The notes beneath the pieces were generated by a model. That model ran no database searches. It was not told where the DNA came from and was given only the letters and a program-made list of their open reading frames with translations. DNA of 64,000 bases from Spirochaetales bacterium (GTDB taxonomy: Bacteria > Spirochaetota > Spirochaetia > SZUA-6 > RPPD01): contig JAFGJO010000043.1 of the NCBI GenBank assembly GCA_016929065.1, positions 1 through 64,000 of the forward strand, in the 5' to 3' direction. The first letter of the stretch is position 1, and every line of letters begins with the position of its first letter. The position numbers and the translations under genes were made by a program. This document shows positions 27,631 to 36,926 of the stretch, piece by piece.

Positions 27631-30415
27631 GTATTTCTTCTTCCTCCCTGTTTTTCAGCTTCATGGTCACCAGTTTTGAGATACCGCTTTCTTCCATGGT
27701 TATTCCCAGGAGGCTTGTGGCACTGGTCACGGTCTTTTTATTGTGCGTAATAATCATGAACTGGGACTTGTCAGCGAACTCATCGAGCATATTGACGAAC
27801 TGCCCTATGTTTTTATCATCAAGCGCCGCGTCAATTTCATCAAGGACACAGAATGGCGACGGCTTCACCATATACACGGCAAAAAGCAGGGAAATGGCGG
27901 TCAAAGACCGCTCGCCGCCGGAAAGCAATGCAATATACTCAAGTTTTTTTCCGGGGGGTTGGGCCAGGATTTCAATACCGGAATCCAGAATTTTATCGGG
28001 CTCGGTCAGTTTAAGTTCCGCCCGCCCTCCGCCAAACAGCCGTCGGAATGTATTATTGAAATTTTTTCTGATCTGATTATAGGCATCCTCAAATCGACGG
28101 GTAGATTCCTCGCGTATTTTTTTTGTAATTTCGAGCAGATCTTCCCGCGCCTTTTTCAGGTCAACAAGCTGTGTGTCAAGAAAATCAAATCTCTCTTTCA
28201 CTTCCTCGAATTCTTCCGGAGCCATGAGGTTAATCTGTCCCAGTTTTTCTATTTTCTCCTTCACTGCTCCTGCATCATTTTTCAGATCCTGGTAGGATTT
28301 TTTCACCTCATACATTCTGGACTGGTAATCAGCCAGATCACGGGAATACTTTTCCCTGAAGTTTTCATGTGTATTCCTGATTTCCGCATTGATCTCGGCA
28401 AGAAGCATCTGCATTTTTTCTACTTTTGCCTGCACCTTTTCCAGCGAACCCATTTTTTCTTTTAATAACCGCTCCTTGGCAAGCAGCAGCTGGTTTTTCT
28501 TTTGAATTTCATTTTCCAGTTCGGTAATTTTTTCCTTTAAAGACTTTTCTTCCTGTTCTGCATCAAGGCGCAGTTTTTCCAGATCCTTAATATTCTTCGA
28601 GATATCATTAATAACGTTTTTTGTCTGTTCAATCTCCTTCAGATTTTCCTTTTCTGCCTGCTCCTGCTCGGCAATTTCCTTTTCGAGGCGGCCGCGGTCA
28701 TTCTTCATGACAATTTTTTTCGTATCGATCGTAGCTTTGTTGATCTGCAGCTCGTTGAGGGTTTTCCGGTATTCTTCTATTTTTATTCCAAGTTCCGAAT
28801 TTTCAACTTTCAGTTCTTCGACACTTTTTCTGTTGTCAGAAATTTGCCTGAGTGTTGCACTGATTGTATCATCAATTGTTCGTTTCCGGGTGATAATCCC
28901 CTCCGGCGCGAGAAATTCATCCAGAAATGACGGGGTTGTTTTCTTGTATTCATGAAACAACTTGATCACATCCTGTATTTTTCCAAGCAGCTGCTTTAAT
29001 GACTCGGCAAGTGCGGAAATTGTTGCCGGAGTGACTTCCCCTATTTTTTTTGCATCCTCAAGAATTGAATGCTTGCCGTCCAGCTGGATCCGCAGAAAAT
29101 TCAGGAGTTCATCCAGATCATGCTCCACCTTCTGCCGTTCCTGTACAGAATATCCCGTATCCTTGAGGCGCTGATCCAGTTCGGTGACAATGTCATCAGT
29201 GATGCTCTGCAGTTCGTTCCGGGCAAGTTCGAGATCGTCTTCAAGAGCCAGATTTGCATTCCCGTAGTCAGTCTGCTTTTTTTCATTTCCCTTTATACGG
29301 GTTTGCGCAAGCTGGATATTGTGCTCAAACGAGCTGATGTTTTCAAGAATATGCTTGATTTCTTTCTCTAGATCAGTTGCAGATGTTTCGTTTGTCTTCC
29401 TGTCCTCATGGAGACGTTTCAATTTTTCGCTGATGACATTTTTCCTGGTTTCATCATACTGTATTTTGCGTTCCAGCTCGGCACTGCGTTCCTCAAAAAT
29501 TTTTATTTGGGTATTCTTGCTGTTTTTTTCGATATCAATTCCGTACAATTTTTTCTGAATATCGATAAGATGCGACTCCATCGTATTCACCAGATCAATA
29601 TTTTCCTCGAGCAAGCCGTTAATTTCATCGATGTCCTGACGGATGCCATCGCGTGATGAAGCGCTTCCCGAAAGGTCTTCTTCCCGCCTGTTCTGATCAT
29701 CAAGAAAGTTTTTCAGCTTCAACAGCTGGAGGTCAAGTTCACAGCTGAACAGATCATCCTGCAATTCACGGTATTTTATCGTCCTCTCGGACTGAACCCT
29801 GAGAGTATCGTAGCTGCGCTTTACTTCTCCCATGATTCCTTCAATCTGCTGAATGTTTATCTCTGTTTTTTCAAGTTTTCGTTCCGCTTCCTGATTTTTC
29901 ATTTTATAACCGGTAATACCGGCGGCTTCTTCAAAAATATACCTTCTTTCTTCCGGTTTTGTGGAAAGGATCTGGTCGATTTTTCCCTGTTCCATGATTG
30001 AATAGGCAGTTTTTCCAATGCCGGTATCAAAAAACAATTCCCGAACCTCTTTCAGTCTGGACGGTGTATTGTTGATAAAATATTCATTTTCACCGGAACG
30101 GTAGATTCTTCTTTTTACCGCTACCTCCGACATTTCGACGGGAAACAGATTGTTTTCGTTCGTAAAAACAATGGTCACTTCAGCGACATTAACCGCTTTC
30201 CGCTGTTCAGTGCCGTTAAAAATAACATCTTCCATTTTATTGGCGCGAAGATTTTTTGTGGACTGTTCACCCAATACCCACTTCATGGCATCAAGGACAT
30301 TACTTTTACCACAGCCGTTTGGCCCCACGATGGCCGAAATGCCGGCACTTACTTCAATGACCGTTCTATCTGCGAAAGATTTAAAACCAAAGAGTTCAAT
30401 ACTTTTGAGGAACAC
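27623..30415 (-). CDS. smc: Chromosome segregation ATPase Smc, short form
   Basis: 930 residues from the GTG at 30415, chosen because GGGAG is 5 nt upstream and the protein then begins MFLKSIELFGFKSF as in other Smc; a TTG at 30427 is the alternative. Walker A GPNGCGKSN is near residue 30, the ABC signature LLSGGERSLTA and Walker B CVLDEIDAALDD are near the C-terminus, with long coiled coils between. Bacterial Smc is usually about 1,150-1,200 residues. The middle (about 440-520) has no recognisable 120-residue SMC hinge. It has its own promoter. Confidence 0.93.
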   Translation of the reverse strand: MFLKSIELFGFKSFADRTVIEVSAGISAIVGPNGCGKSNVLDAMKWVLGEQSTKNLRANKMEDVIFNGTEQRKAVNVAEVTIVFTNENNLFPVEMSEVAVKRRIYRSGENEYFINNTPSRLKEVRELFFDTGIGKTAYSIMEQGKIDQILSTKPEERRYIFEEAAGITGYKMKNQEAERKLEKTEINIQQIEGIMGEVKRSYDTLRVQSERTIKYRELQDDLFSCELDLQLLKLKNFLDDQNRREEDLSGSASSRDGIRQDIDEINGLLEENIDLVNTMESHLIDIQKKLYGIDIEKNSKNTQIKIFEERSAELERKIQYDETRKNVISEKLKRLHEDRKTNETSATDLEKEIKHILENISSFEHNIQLAQTRIKGNEKKQTDYGNANLALEDDLELARNELQSITDDIVTELDQRLKDTGYSVQERQKVEHDLDELLNFLRIQLDGKHSILEDAKKIGEVTPATISALAESLKQLLGKIQDVIKLFHEYKKTTPSFLDEFLAPEGIITRKRTIDDTISATLRQISDNRKSVEELKVENSELGIKIEEYRKTLNELQINKATIDTKKIVMKNDRGRLEKEIAEQEQAEKENLKEIEQTKNVINDISKNIKDLEKLRLDAEQEEKSLKEKITELENEIQKKNQLLLAKERLLKEKMGSLEKVQAKVEKMQMLLAEINAEIRNTHENFREKYSRDLADYQSRMYEVKKSYQDLKNDAGAVKEKIEKLGQINLMAPEEFEEVKERFDFLDTQLVDLKKAREDLLEITKKIREESTRRFEDAYNQIRKNFNNTFRRLFGGGRAELKLTEPDKILDSGIEILAQPPGKKLEYIALLSGGERSLTAISLLFAVYMVKPSPFCVLDEIDAALDDKNIGQFVNMLDEFADKSQFMIITHNKKTVTSATSLLGITMEESGISKLVTMKLKNREEEEIHA

Positions 30416-30492
30416 AAATACTCCCAATGCGGAAATTTAAATCAGATCGTGAAAACCGGGTAAAGGTTCAACGAGCCTGACGAAGAAAAAAG

Positions 30493-30521
30493 ATTCTAAC
30501 ACCTTCAGGTAAAATTGACAA
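30493..30521 (-). promoter_or_regulatory. Sigma-70-type promoter of smc
   Basis: On the minus strand: -35 TTGTCA (30516-30521), 17-nt spacer, -10 TAGAAT (30493-30498), 78 nt before the GTG start. Confidence 0.7.
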
Positions 30522-30553
30522 GTGGGATATTGACCGCTGAAAAAAGGCGAAAA

Positions 30554-31435
30554 TTATTCTCCGGCTGCTTTTGCCGATTCGATCGTGTTGAACAGCAGCA
30601 TGGTAATCGTCAACGGCCCCACCCCCCCGGGGACAGGAGTAAGATGTGAAACATGCCCCACCAGACTGTCAAAATCAACATCACCGCAAAGCCGAAACCC
30701 CCGTTTCCTGGAAGGATCAGTGACTCTGTTGACACCGACATCGATGACCACCGCCCCTTCTTTTACCATATCCTTCGTGATGAGGGCCGGACTGCCGACT
30801 GCTGCGATAACGATATCTGCCTGACGGGTCATGGCCCCGATATCGCGGGTGCGGGAATGACAAACGGTCACCGTGGCATTGCCTGACGAAGACTTCTGAA
30901 TGAGCATGTTTGCCAGGGGTTTTCCGACAATATTGCTTCTGCCGACAATGACAACATGTTTGCCTTCGGTTAAAATATTCGAATATTCAAGTAGTTTCAG
31001 TACACCGTGCGGAGTGCAGGGAAGAAATGTTTTTTGGCCAAGGACCATTCTGCCTACATTGATGGGACTGAATCCGTCGACGTCCTTTTCGGGCACGATT
31101 GTTTCGAGCACTTTTTTTTCATCGATATGGGCCGGCAACGGAAGCTGAACGAGTATTCCATGGATTGCAGGGTCAATGTTCAGGCTGTTTACCAGTTCGA
31201 TGAGTTCTTCCTCGGTGGTATCTGATGACAAGCGGTGATCACGCGAATAGATCCCCATTTCCCCGCATGCCTTTTCCTTTGCAGTGACATAGCTCCGGGA
31301 AGCCGGGTCATCACCCACCAAAATAACTCCCAAACCGGGGATGATATGCTGTGTTGAAAGCTCTGCGACTTCTTTTTTCAGCTGCTGGCGGATAGCTTCG
31401 GCAATCTGTTTTCCGTCGATTATTTTTGTAACCAT
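30554..31435 (-). CDS. folD: Methylenetetrahydrofolate dehydrogenase/cyclohydrolase
   Basis: 293 residues from the ATG at 31435 with GGGAGAC upstream; a longer in-frame extension to 31549 is not FolD-like. It oxidises 5,10-methylene-THF to 5,10-methenyl-THF and hydrolyses it to 10-formyl-THF. Motifs: SRSYVTAKEKACGEMGI with the catalytic lysine, VDGFSPINVGRM, PCTPHGVLKLLEY, the NADP loop GRSNIVGKPLA and the C-terminal TPVPGGVGPLTITML. Monocistronic, upstream of smc. Confidence 0.96.
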   Translation of the reverse strand: MVTKIIDGKQIAEAIRQQLKKEVAELSTQHIIPGLGVILVGDDPASRSYVTAKEKACGEMGIYSRDHRLSSDTTEEELIELVNSLNIDPAIHGILVQLPLPAHIDEKKVLETIVPEKDVDGFSPINVGRMVLGQKTFLPCTPHGVLKLLEYSNILTEGKHVVIVGRSNIVGKPLANMLIQKSSSGNATVTVCHSRTRDIGAMTRQADIVIAAVGSPALITKDMVKEGAVVIDVGVNRVTDPSRKRGFRLCGDVDFDSLVGHVSHLTPVPGGVGPLTITMLLFNTIESAKAAGE

Positions 31436-31769
31436 GGACTGTCTCCCATTGTTGTGTACATATACATAAAACAAGGTGTACAAAGCAGTACGCTTCGGTG
31501 ACATATATACAGCATTTTTTTGTTTTAAACAAGTACGACGGAACGCCATACGGCGATACCAGGATGGTTCATGGATTTTTCCTTTATCGGGAGGCAGAAT
31601 TATAGAGAGTCAGTATTCCGCACTTGCACAAGCAATATCTTTTTGCTATGATTGCTCACGTTTTAAAAGCTGGTTTGCTGATTAATATAATCATTGGAGA
31701 ACAGAAACAAATATTTCCATCTGAACAATCAGTTATTTTCGCAATATAATTACACTAAAGGAGAACACT
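31436..31769. other. 334-nt divergent intergenic region, folD / 31770 gene
   Basis: No convincing gene on either strand. It holds the promoters for the two divergent flanking genes; only the rightward one (31722-31750) is clear. The remainder shows no repeat or strong hairpin by eye. Confidence 0.6.
31722..31750 (+). promoter_or_regulatory. Sigma-70-type promoter of the 31770 gene
   Basis: -35 TGAACA (31722-31727), 17-nt spacer, consensus -10 TATAAT (31745-31750). Confidence 0.6.
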
Positions 31770-32405
31770 TTGGTCTTTTTACACTGGAAAAAAATATTTT
31801 TTATAATGATTATTTTATGTATCGGATCTTCCATCGCATTCGGTCAGGATGAAACGCCCGCAGAATCGCTTCCAAAGTCAAAATCGGTTACCCATGCCCT
31901 TGGAGACCAGGCGATTGCATTCGGAATTGGAACACTTGTCCCGCTTTTTCATATCCTGATAGATCAGGGAGAAATGGAAGCTATTAATCTTTTCCCGGGT
32001 ATCAAAAGTACGATTCAGTTTCACACTTATTTAACCAATAATATTATCCTGGGGGTTTCATTGGATGGAGGATTGGCCTTTACTCCCAATTTCAATTTTT
32101 ACTGGTACCTGCCGATTACCGGAAAAATCATCTACAATTTCGAACTTGGAGATATTGAAATTCCTGTTGCATTCGGACTTGGTGTCGATTTACAGAAATT
32201 TCTTGAAGGCTCCCGTGCCGATCTGATAATAAAACCTGAAGTCGGCTTTAAATACAAAATCGATCCAAAATTCTCATTTTGTGTCTGGACCTCATACTGG
32301 TTTATACTCCAGATCGCAAATGAGGATCAGGCCGATTATCTGCCGGGACAGTCACGGCTGGCCAACTTTCTGGACATTACCATTGGACTGACATATAATT
32401 TCTAA
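31770..32405 (+). CDS. Exported, probably outer-membrane beta-barrel protein
   Basis: 211 residues. It starts at a TTG (31770) placed after AAAGGAGAACAC. Residues 1-26 form a signal peptide (cleavage near AFGQ). The mature part alternates Gly/aromatic strands and ends YNF, a usual barrel terminus. It is followed 10 nt later by a lipoprotein gene, so the pair is co-transcribed. No named family recognised. Confidence 0.7.
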   Translation: MVFLHWKKIFFIMIILCIGSSIAFGQDETPAESLPKSKSVTHALGDQAIAFGIGTLVPLFHILIDQGEMEAINLFPGIKSTIQFHTYLTNNIILGVSLDGGLAFTPNFNFYWYLPITGKIIYNFELGDIEIPVAFGLGVDLQKFLEGSRADLIIKPEVGFKYKIDPKFSFCVWTSYWFILQIANEDQADYLPGQSRLANFLDITIGLTYNF

Positions 32406-32415
32406 GAGGTATTCA

Positions 32416-33438
32416 ATGAAGCATTTGATCACAAGTTTTGTTATATTGGTCGCCATTTTACTTATATTCTCCTGTACAGACGGGTTGACAACCATTTTTG
32501 AAAATATCAACAACGATGTCCTTATCCAGGACAATGCTCTTGATAATGAACTGAATATCATGGGAATAGCCCAGGACGCAACAAGCTACTACATCGCATG
32601 CGGAAAACTGCGCACCCGCCTTTTCGGGGAAGCATCCTGGTCGAATGTGGACACAGGCAGCAGCGGGATACACAATACGCTTGTTTCCAACGGCACAGAT
32701 GTCTATGCGGGCGTTGTTGATGATACCGGTATCGGAACACTTCGGGTTCTCTCCGGCGGCACCTGGAGCCCTGCAGCAACACCTGCCAACTTCCAACAGG
32801 CGGGCAGAATGAAATACATCAGCGGAGTGTACCTGATGTCGTATTTTAAGGATGACGGAACGTATTCCCTGGCAGTCAATTTTACGGAAAACGCAACAGT
32901 AAACGGCCTGGACCTGGCTACTCCGGTAACCGACATGCTCCCTGGCCCAATTTTTACCGTGGGGAATACCGTCTACAACAACGGAACGGACGTCACTCCA
33001 AATACTGCCTACACCTATACATCCCTGGGATACAATCCTGGCGGCACCGGGCCGGCATATTTTCTGGGGACCACAAACGGTGTGGTGTATTATTCCACCG
33101 CAGCACCCTCAGCTCCCGGCGACTGGACTGCGCTTCCCACCCAGACATTCAGTCTCCGGGGGGTGACCACCAACGTCCGTTTTGGCACCTTCCTTCAGGT
33201 GGAACCAGATTATATGCTGGTGGGGACAACAAATTACGGATTTTTCCAGATTGATGCTGCCGCACTTGCCATCGACCACTTTAATGATGCCTCCAAATAC
33301 GACCTGTACTACGGCGGAATCGAGGCAATCCACAAAGACACCACTAATGACACGGTGTTCTTCGGTACAATGGGCTCGGGGTTGTGGTATAACACATTTG
33401 TCGGCGGGCTTTGGACCGGACTGTGGACACGCGGCTGA
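32416..33438 (+). CDS. Lipoprotein of unknown function, beta-rich
   Basis: 340 residues. Signal peptide with lipobox IFSC (Cys at 20). The mature protein is rich in Gly, Thr, Asn and Tyr with propeller-like strand repeats (GIGTLRVLSGGTWSPA, NGVVYYSTAAPSAPGDW and FFGTMGSGLWYNTF). No catalytic motif. Preceded by the barrel protein. The 3' end faces the phosphoribosyltransferase stop with 10 nt between. Confidence 0.75.
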   Translation: MKHLITSFVILVAILLIFSCTDGLTTIFENINNDVLIQDNALDNELNIMGIAQDATSYYIACGKLRTRLFGEASWSNVDTGSSGIHNTLVSNGTDVYAGVVDDTGIGTLRVLSGGTWSPAATPANFQQAGRMKYISGVYLMSYFKDDGTYSLAVNFTENATVNGLDLATPVTDMLPGPIFTVGNTVYNNGTDVTPNTAYTYTSLGYNPGGTGPAYFLGTTNGVVYYSTAAPSAPGDWTALPTQTFSLRGVTTNVRFGTFLQVEPDYMLVGTTNYGFFQIDAAALAIDHFNDASKYDLYYGGIEAIHKDTTNDTVFFGTMGSGLWYNTFVGGLWTGLWTRG

Positions 33439-33448
33439 TTACAGAATT

Positions 33449-34060
33449 TTATTTATTTGTTTCAAGATAAAGCAGGGCGGCCTTCATTTCGGGGTCGCCT
33501 TTTTCATAATGGAGTGCTCTTTGTTCCCCTGTCAGACTTTCAATTTCATGGCTCAGGTAATGAATCCAGAAATCATCTTCCGGTTTTTCAAGAACAAACT
33601 CCCTGCAATAGTAATCGGGCAGTACCGGATGCGGTTTTGAGAGGTATTGCCGTATCTTATAATCGTGAACCGCGATCTTGATGTGCTCTCTTTTGATCCC
33701 CGTATCCAGAATTGAGGCAACCAGAGAGTTCAGCGTCTGACCGGTATCAAAAATATCATCAATAAACAGCACATTCTGGCCGTCACGCAGTTTTTCGGGA
33801 CTGTATGTCCAGCCGTCTACTATTACTTGACCTGCTGTACCCATTCCTGTATACGAACGCGCGACAACTGCGGCATACAGTACCCGTTTTTTCCTGCCGG
33901 CAAGTATCTTGAAATACTCACTGATTACATTCCCCATTGCCGCACCGCCGCGAAGGGATACATAAATGATGTCGGGTATTCCCCATTCTCTGGCAATCGT
34001 ATGGGCGAGTTTAATGGCATTGTCGCGGACACTGTCAAACGATACAAATTCAGACCGCAT
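33449..34060 (-). CDS. Phosphoribosyltransferase-family protein
   Basis: 203 residues. The PRPP-binding loop VLFIDDIFDTGQTL is the type I PRTase signature, and IIYVSLRGGAAMGNVISEYF is the usual PPi loop region. It resembles xanthine/hypoxanthine-guanine PRTases (purine base + PRPP to nucleotide), but the base specificity cannot be read from sequence. It begins 14 nt after the htrA-like stop. Confidence 0.85.
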   Translation of the reverse strand: MRSEFVSFDSVRDNAIKLAHTIAREWGIPDIIYVSLRGGAAMGNVISEYFKILAGRKKRVLYAAVVARSYTGMGTAGQVIVDGWTYSPEKLRDGQNVLFIDDIFDTGQTLNSLVASILDTGIKREHIKIAVHDYKIRQYLSKPHPVLPDYYCREFVLEKPEDDFWIHYLSHEIESLTGEQRALHYEKGDPEMKAALLYLETNK

Positions 34061-34074
34061 GATGATTCAAGCCC

Positions 34075-35523
34075 CTACCGGGTGAGTGTTATGGTCTCGG
34101 TACTTCCGCCTCGAAGTACTTCAAAAATCAGCTCTTTTTTTGACAAATCATTCAGTGCGGCGTAATACTCAACCATATTTGTGATCACTGCCGCATTGAT
34201 CTTTTTAATGACATCGCCGGAATGCATACCGGAGTGAAAAGCAGGCGTGTCGCGTTCCACAGAGATGACCACAACGCCGGTTTCTTTTGGAGCAAGTTCG
34301 AATCGTTTTTTTGTCGCATCTGAAAGACTGATGGCAATAAATCCCGGCCATGAATTGTTCGACATTTTTTCGACAGTGGCCTCCGCGGGCCTTAGTTCGA
34401 TGGCAAAGGTCAACGTGACTTCCTTTCCGGCACGCAGGAGAGTAAAAACAACCGGCGCATCCGGGGGAATGTTTCCGATCATTTGAATAAAATGCCCTTC
34501 ATCAAGCACCTGTTTCCCGTTCACTTTCATGATAAAATCGCCCGGGAGAATACCTCCCTTTTCTGCCGGAGAACCCTTGATAACAAAATTGACAAATGCA
34601 CCTTTTTTCCGGTCGATTTCCAGCTCTTTTTCAACATCACGGGTAATTGACCGGTTAATTGAAACACCAAGCCAGCCGTATTGTACTTTTCCGATGGTAA
34701 TAAAATCATCAACAAGTTTTTTGGCATTATTGATTGGAATGGCAAACCCGATTCCGATACTGCCGCCGGTAGGGCTGGTAATCCATGTATTTATCCCGAC
34801 AATCTCACCGTCAAGATTCACCAGGGCGCCGCCTGAATTGCCTGGATTAATTCCCGCATCAGTCTGTATAAAGTCATTGATATTTGAAATTGAAGCATTT
34901 CTGCTCAATCTCCTGCCCAGAGCGCTCACAATACCCGATGTTACGGTGGATTCCCATCCGTACGGACTGCCGACCGCGATCACCCAGTCTCCGACACGAA
35001 GCGTGTCTGAATCGCCCAGTTGTGCAACAGGGAGCTCGTCCCCGGTTTCAATGGATACCAATGCCATGTCGCGGCGTTCATCGGTGCCGACAACCCTGGC
35101 TTCGTATTCACGATAATCGGAAAGCACAACGTTAATTTCATTTCCGCCCTTCACCACATGAAAATTGGTCAGAATATAGTAGACATTCTCTTTTTTCTTC
35201 ACAATCACACCTGACCCCATGCCGGACCGTTCAAAATCGCGGTCACCAGGGCCTCCCTGATCTTCTTCGGGGTCCTGAAAAAAATATTCCCAGGGGTTTT
35301 CACCACCGGTGATGTCAGTGACATTAATGCTCACCACAACCGGTATAATCGTATCTGCAATTCCCCGAAATGTCGTCTGGAGTTCCCGGACAGAAGGAGG
35401 TGCAGTTCCCTTCCCTGTGTCTGTTCCCGAACCGAATCCGGGGAAGGAGAGACAGGAAACCGCAAGGAAAGCAACAGATGCAATCACTGTGCGGAAAAAA
35501 ATCATGAAATATTTTTGGGTCAT
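34075..35523 (-). CDS. DegP/HtrA-family serine protease, probable lipoprotein
   Basis: 482 residues from the ATG at 35523 with AGGAG upstream. The trypsin-like domain shows the His in TNFHVV, the Asp in DMALVS and the catalytic Ser in GNSGGALVNLDG. Two PDZ domains follow (about 280-370 and 385-480). The signal region ends AVSCLSFP, a plausible lipobox, which would make this periplasmic quality-control protease lipid-anchored. A loop rich in Asp/Gly/Glu follows the N-terminal strands. Upstream of the phosphoribosyltransferase gene. Confidence 0.93.
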   Translation of the reverse strand: MTQKYFMIFFRTVIASVAFLAVSCLSFPGFGSGTDTGKGTAPPSVRELQTTFRGIADTIIPVVVSINVTDITGGENPWEYFFQDPEEDQGGPGDRDFERSGMGSGVIVKKKENVYYILTNFHVVKGGNEINVVLSDYREYEARVVGTDERRDMALVSIETGDELPVAQLGDSDTLRVGDWVIAVGSPYGWESTVTSGIVSALGRRLSRNASISNINDFIQTDAGINPGNSGGALVNLDGEIVGINTWITSPTGGSIGIGFAIPINNAKKLVDDFITIGKVQYGWLGVSINRSITRDVEKELEIDRKKGAFVNFVIKGSPAEKGGILPGDFIMKVNGKQVLDEGHFIQMIGNIPPDAPVVFTLLRAGKEVTLTFAIELRPAEATVEKMSNNSWPGFIAISLSDATKKRFELAPKETGVVVISVERDTPAFHSGMHSGDVIKKINAAVITNMVEYYAALNDLSKKELIFEVLRGGSTETITLTR

Positions 35524-35666
35524 AACGATAAACTCCTTGCAGCGCTGCATGGTGTTACCGGGCGTTTTGGCAATATCATTCCCGGAACAGCTACTGTATG
35601 TATCGGCAGATTTGTATAAAGTATACCATCTTCAGAGGAATTATTCATTGAATTCAGCGTGAAACA

Positions 35667-36413
35667 TTACCACTTTGTCAGGATTTCAGTCCGGTCTTCA
35701 AACAGGGCGACCGTATGTTCGCAATGTGCAGAGTTTTTCTTGTCCTGCGTCACCACGGTCCATCCGTCTTTCAACAGCTCCACTTTCCATGTCCCTTCAT
35801 TGATCATGGGTTCAATGGCCACAACCATCCCCGCTTTCAACTTTGGATTGGCACCGGCATGGGGATAGTTGTAAATCTGCGGATCCTCATGAAGATTGAA
35901 TCCCACTCCATGACCGCAGTATTCACGGACCACATCAAATCCGTTTTCACGGGCATGGGTATATACTGCTTTTGAAATATCACCGACACGGTTGCCCGCT
36001 TTTGCGGCCTCGATGGCCCGGGCAAGGCATTCTTTTGTCACCGTAATCAGTTTTTCCGCTTCTCTGCTGACCTTTCCAACCGGAAGTGTTACCGCACAGT
36101 CAGAGAAATACCCATGATAAATAACACCGCAATCAAGGCCGACAATATCGCCTTCCTGAATGATCCGGCTGCCGGGAATGCCGTGAATGACCTCCTCGTT
36201 AATGGAGATGCACAGGGATGCAGGGTAATCATAGTAGCCGAGAAATGCGGGTGTTGCACCGCGTGATTCGATGACGCGACGTGCAATTGCATCCATCTCG
36301 CGGGTTGTAATGCCTGGAGCAAGTGCTTTTTCCATTGCATCCATCGCCTCATGCAAAATACCGCTTGCCTGCCGTATCCCGTCAATGTCTTCGCTGGTTT
36401 TTAGTTCGATCAT
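35667..36413 (-). CDS. map: Methionine aminopeptidase, type I
   Basis: 248 residues. Removes the initiator Met from nascent proteins. Metal ligands lie in VGLDCGVIYHGYFSDCAVT (two Asp), GHGVGFNLHEDP (His), the Glu of AIEPMIN and the final Glu of CEHTVAL. No N-terminal extension or SH3-binding segment, so it is the short bacterial type. It starts 10 nt after the bactofilin stop. Confidence 0.96.
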   Translation of the reverse strand: MIELKTSEDIDGIRQASGILHEAMDAMEKALAPGITTREMDAIARRVIESRGATPAFLGYYDYPASLCISINEEVIHGIPGSRIIQEGDIVGLDCGVIYHGYFSDCAVTLPVGKVSREAEKLITVTKECLARAIEAAKAGNRVGDISKAVYTHARENGFDVVREYCGHGVGFNLHEDPQIYNYPHAGANPKLKAGMVVAIEPMINEGTWKVELLKDGWTVVTQDKKNSAHCEHTVALFEDRTEILTKW

Positions 36414-36423
36414 ATCGTGTTGA

Positions 36424-36870
36424 TTATTCTTCTGCCTTTTGAGCAGAAGCCTTTTTTTGTCTGGTTATTGTTTTGAATTCTTCTTCGGTTTCTTTGCCGT
36501 ATGAATCTTCAATGTATTTTTTTATATCGTCGGTATTTTTGGCCGTTATTTTCACTTCACCATGAGTGACCACACCGTCTTCAACATGGAGCTGCGGTGT
36601 TGAAATATTTCCCAGTACTTTCCCGGACTGGAGCAGCTCCACTTCTTCGGTTGCATGAATGTTCCCGATAAGTGTTCCGGCAATGGTGACTTTTTTTGCG
36701 ATGATATCGGTTTTTACCCTGCCGGTTGAACCGACCAGTAAATGTTCATCGGTATTTATTTCTCCCTGGAATTTGCCGTCAATCTGGATACTTCCGCGCA
36801 CCTGGAATTTCCCTTCAAAAACTGATCCCTCTCCGATAATACAATTGGGTTGTTCACTTGCCTTTGCCAT
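36424..36870 (-). CDS. Bactofilin (polymer-forming cytoskeletal protein)
   Basis: 148 residues. The central domain (about 10-110) is built from beta-helix repeats (GSVFEGKFQVRGSIQIDGKF, GRVKTDIIAKKVTIAGTLIG), as in bactofilins that self-assemble into filaments at the inner face of the membrane. A charged C-terminal tail is rich in Lys and Glu. A Shine-Dalgarno (AAAGGAAA) precedes the ATG. Together with the bactofilin at 43320 and the exported variant at 16597 it makes three such proteins in the window. Confidence 0.92.
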   Translation of the reverse strand: MAKASEQPNCIIGEGSVFEGKFQVRGSIQIDGKFQGEINTDEHLLVGSTGRVKTDIIAKKVTIAGTLIGNIHATEEVELLQSGKVLGNISTPQLHVEDGVVTHGEVKITAKNTDDIKKYIEDSYGKETEEEFKTITRQKKASAQKAEE

Positions 36871-36926
36871 GGTATTTCCTTTGATTTTTCAAATATACAG
36901 ACTGCTCAGTAAAAAGCATAACACTT

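Noticed and set aside
27623-30427. Smc start at the TTG at 30427
   Set aside because: A GTG at 30415 has a Shine-Dalgarno at the proper distance and gives the conserved MFLKSIELFGFKSF start.
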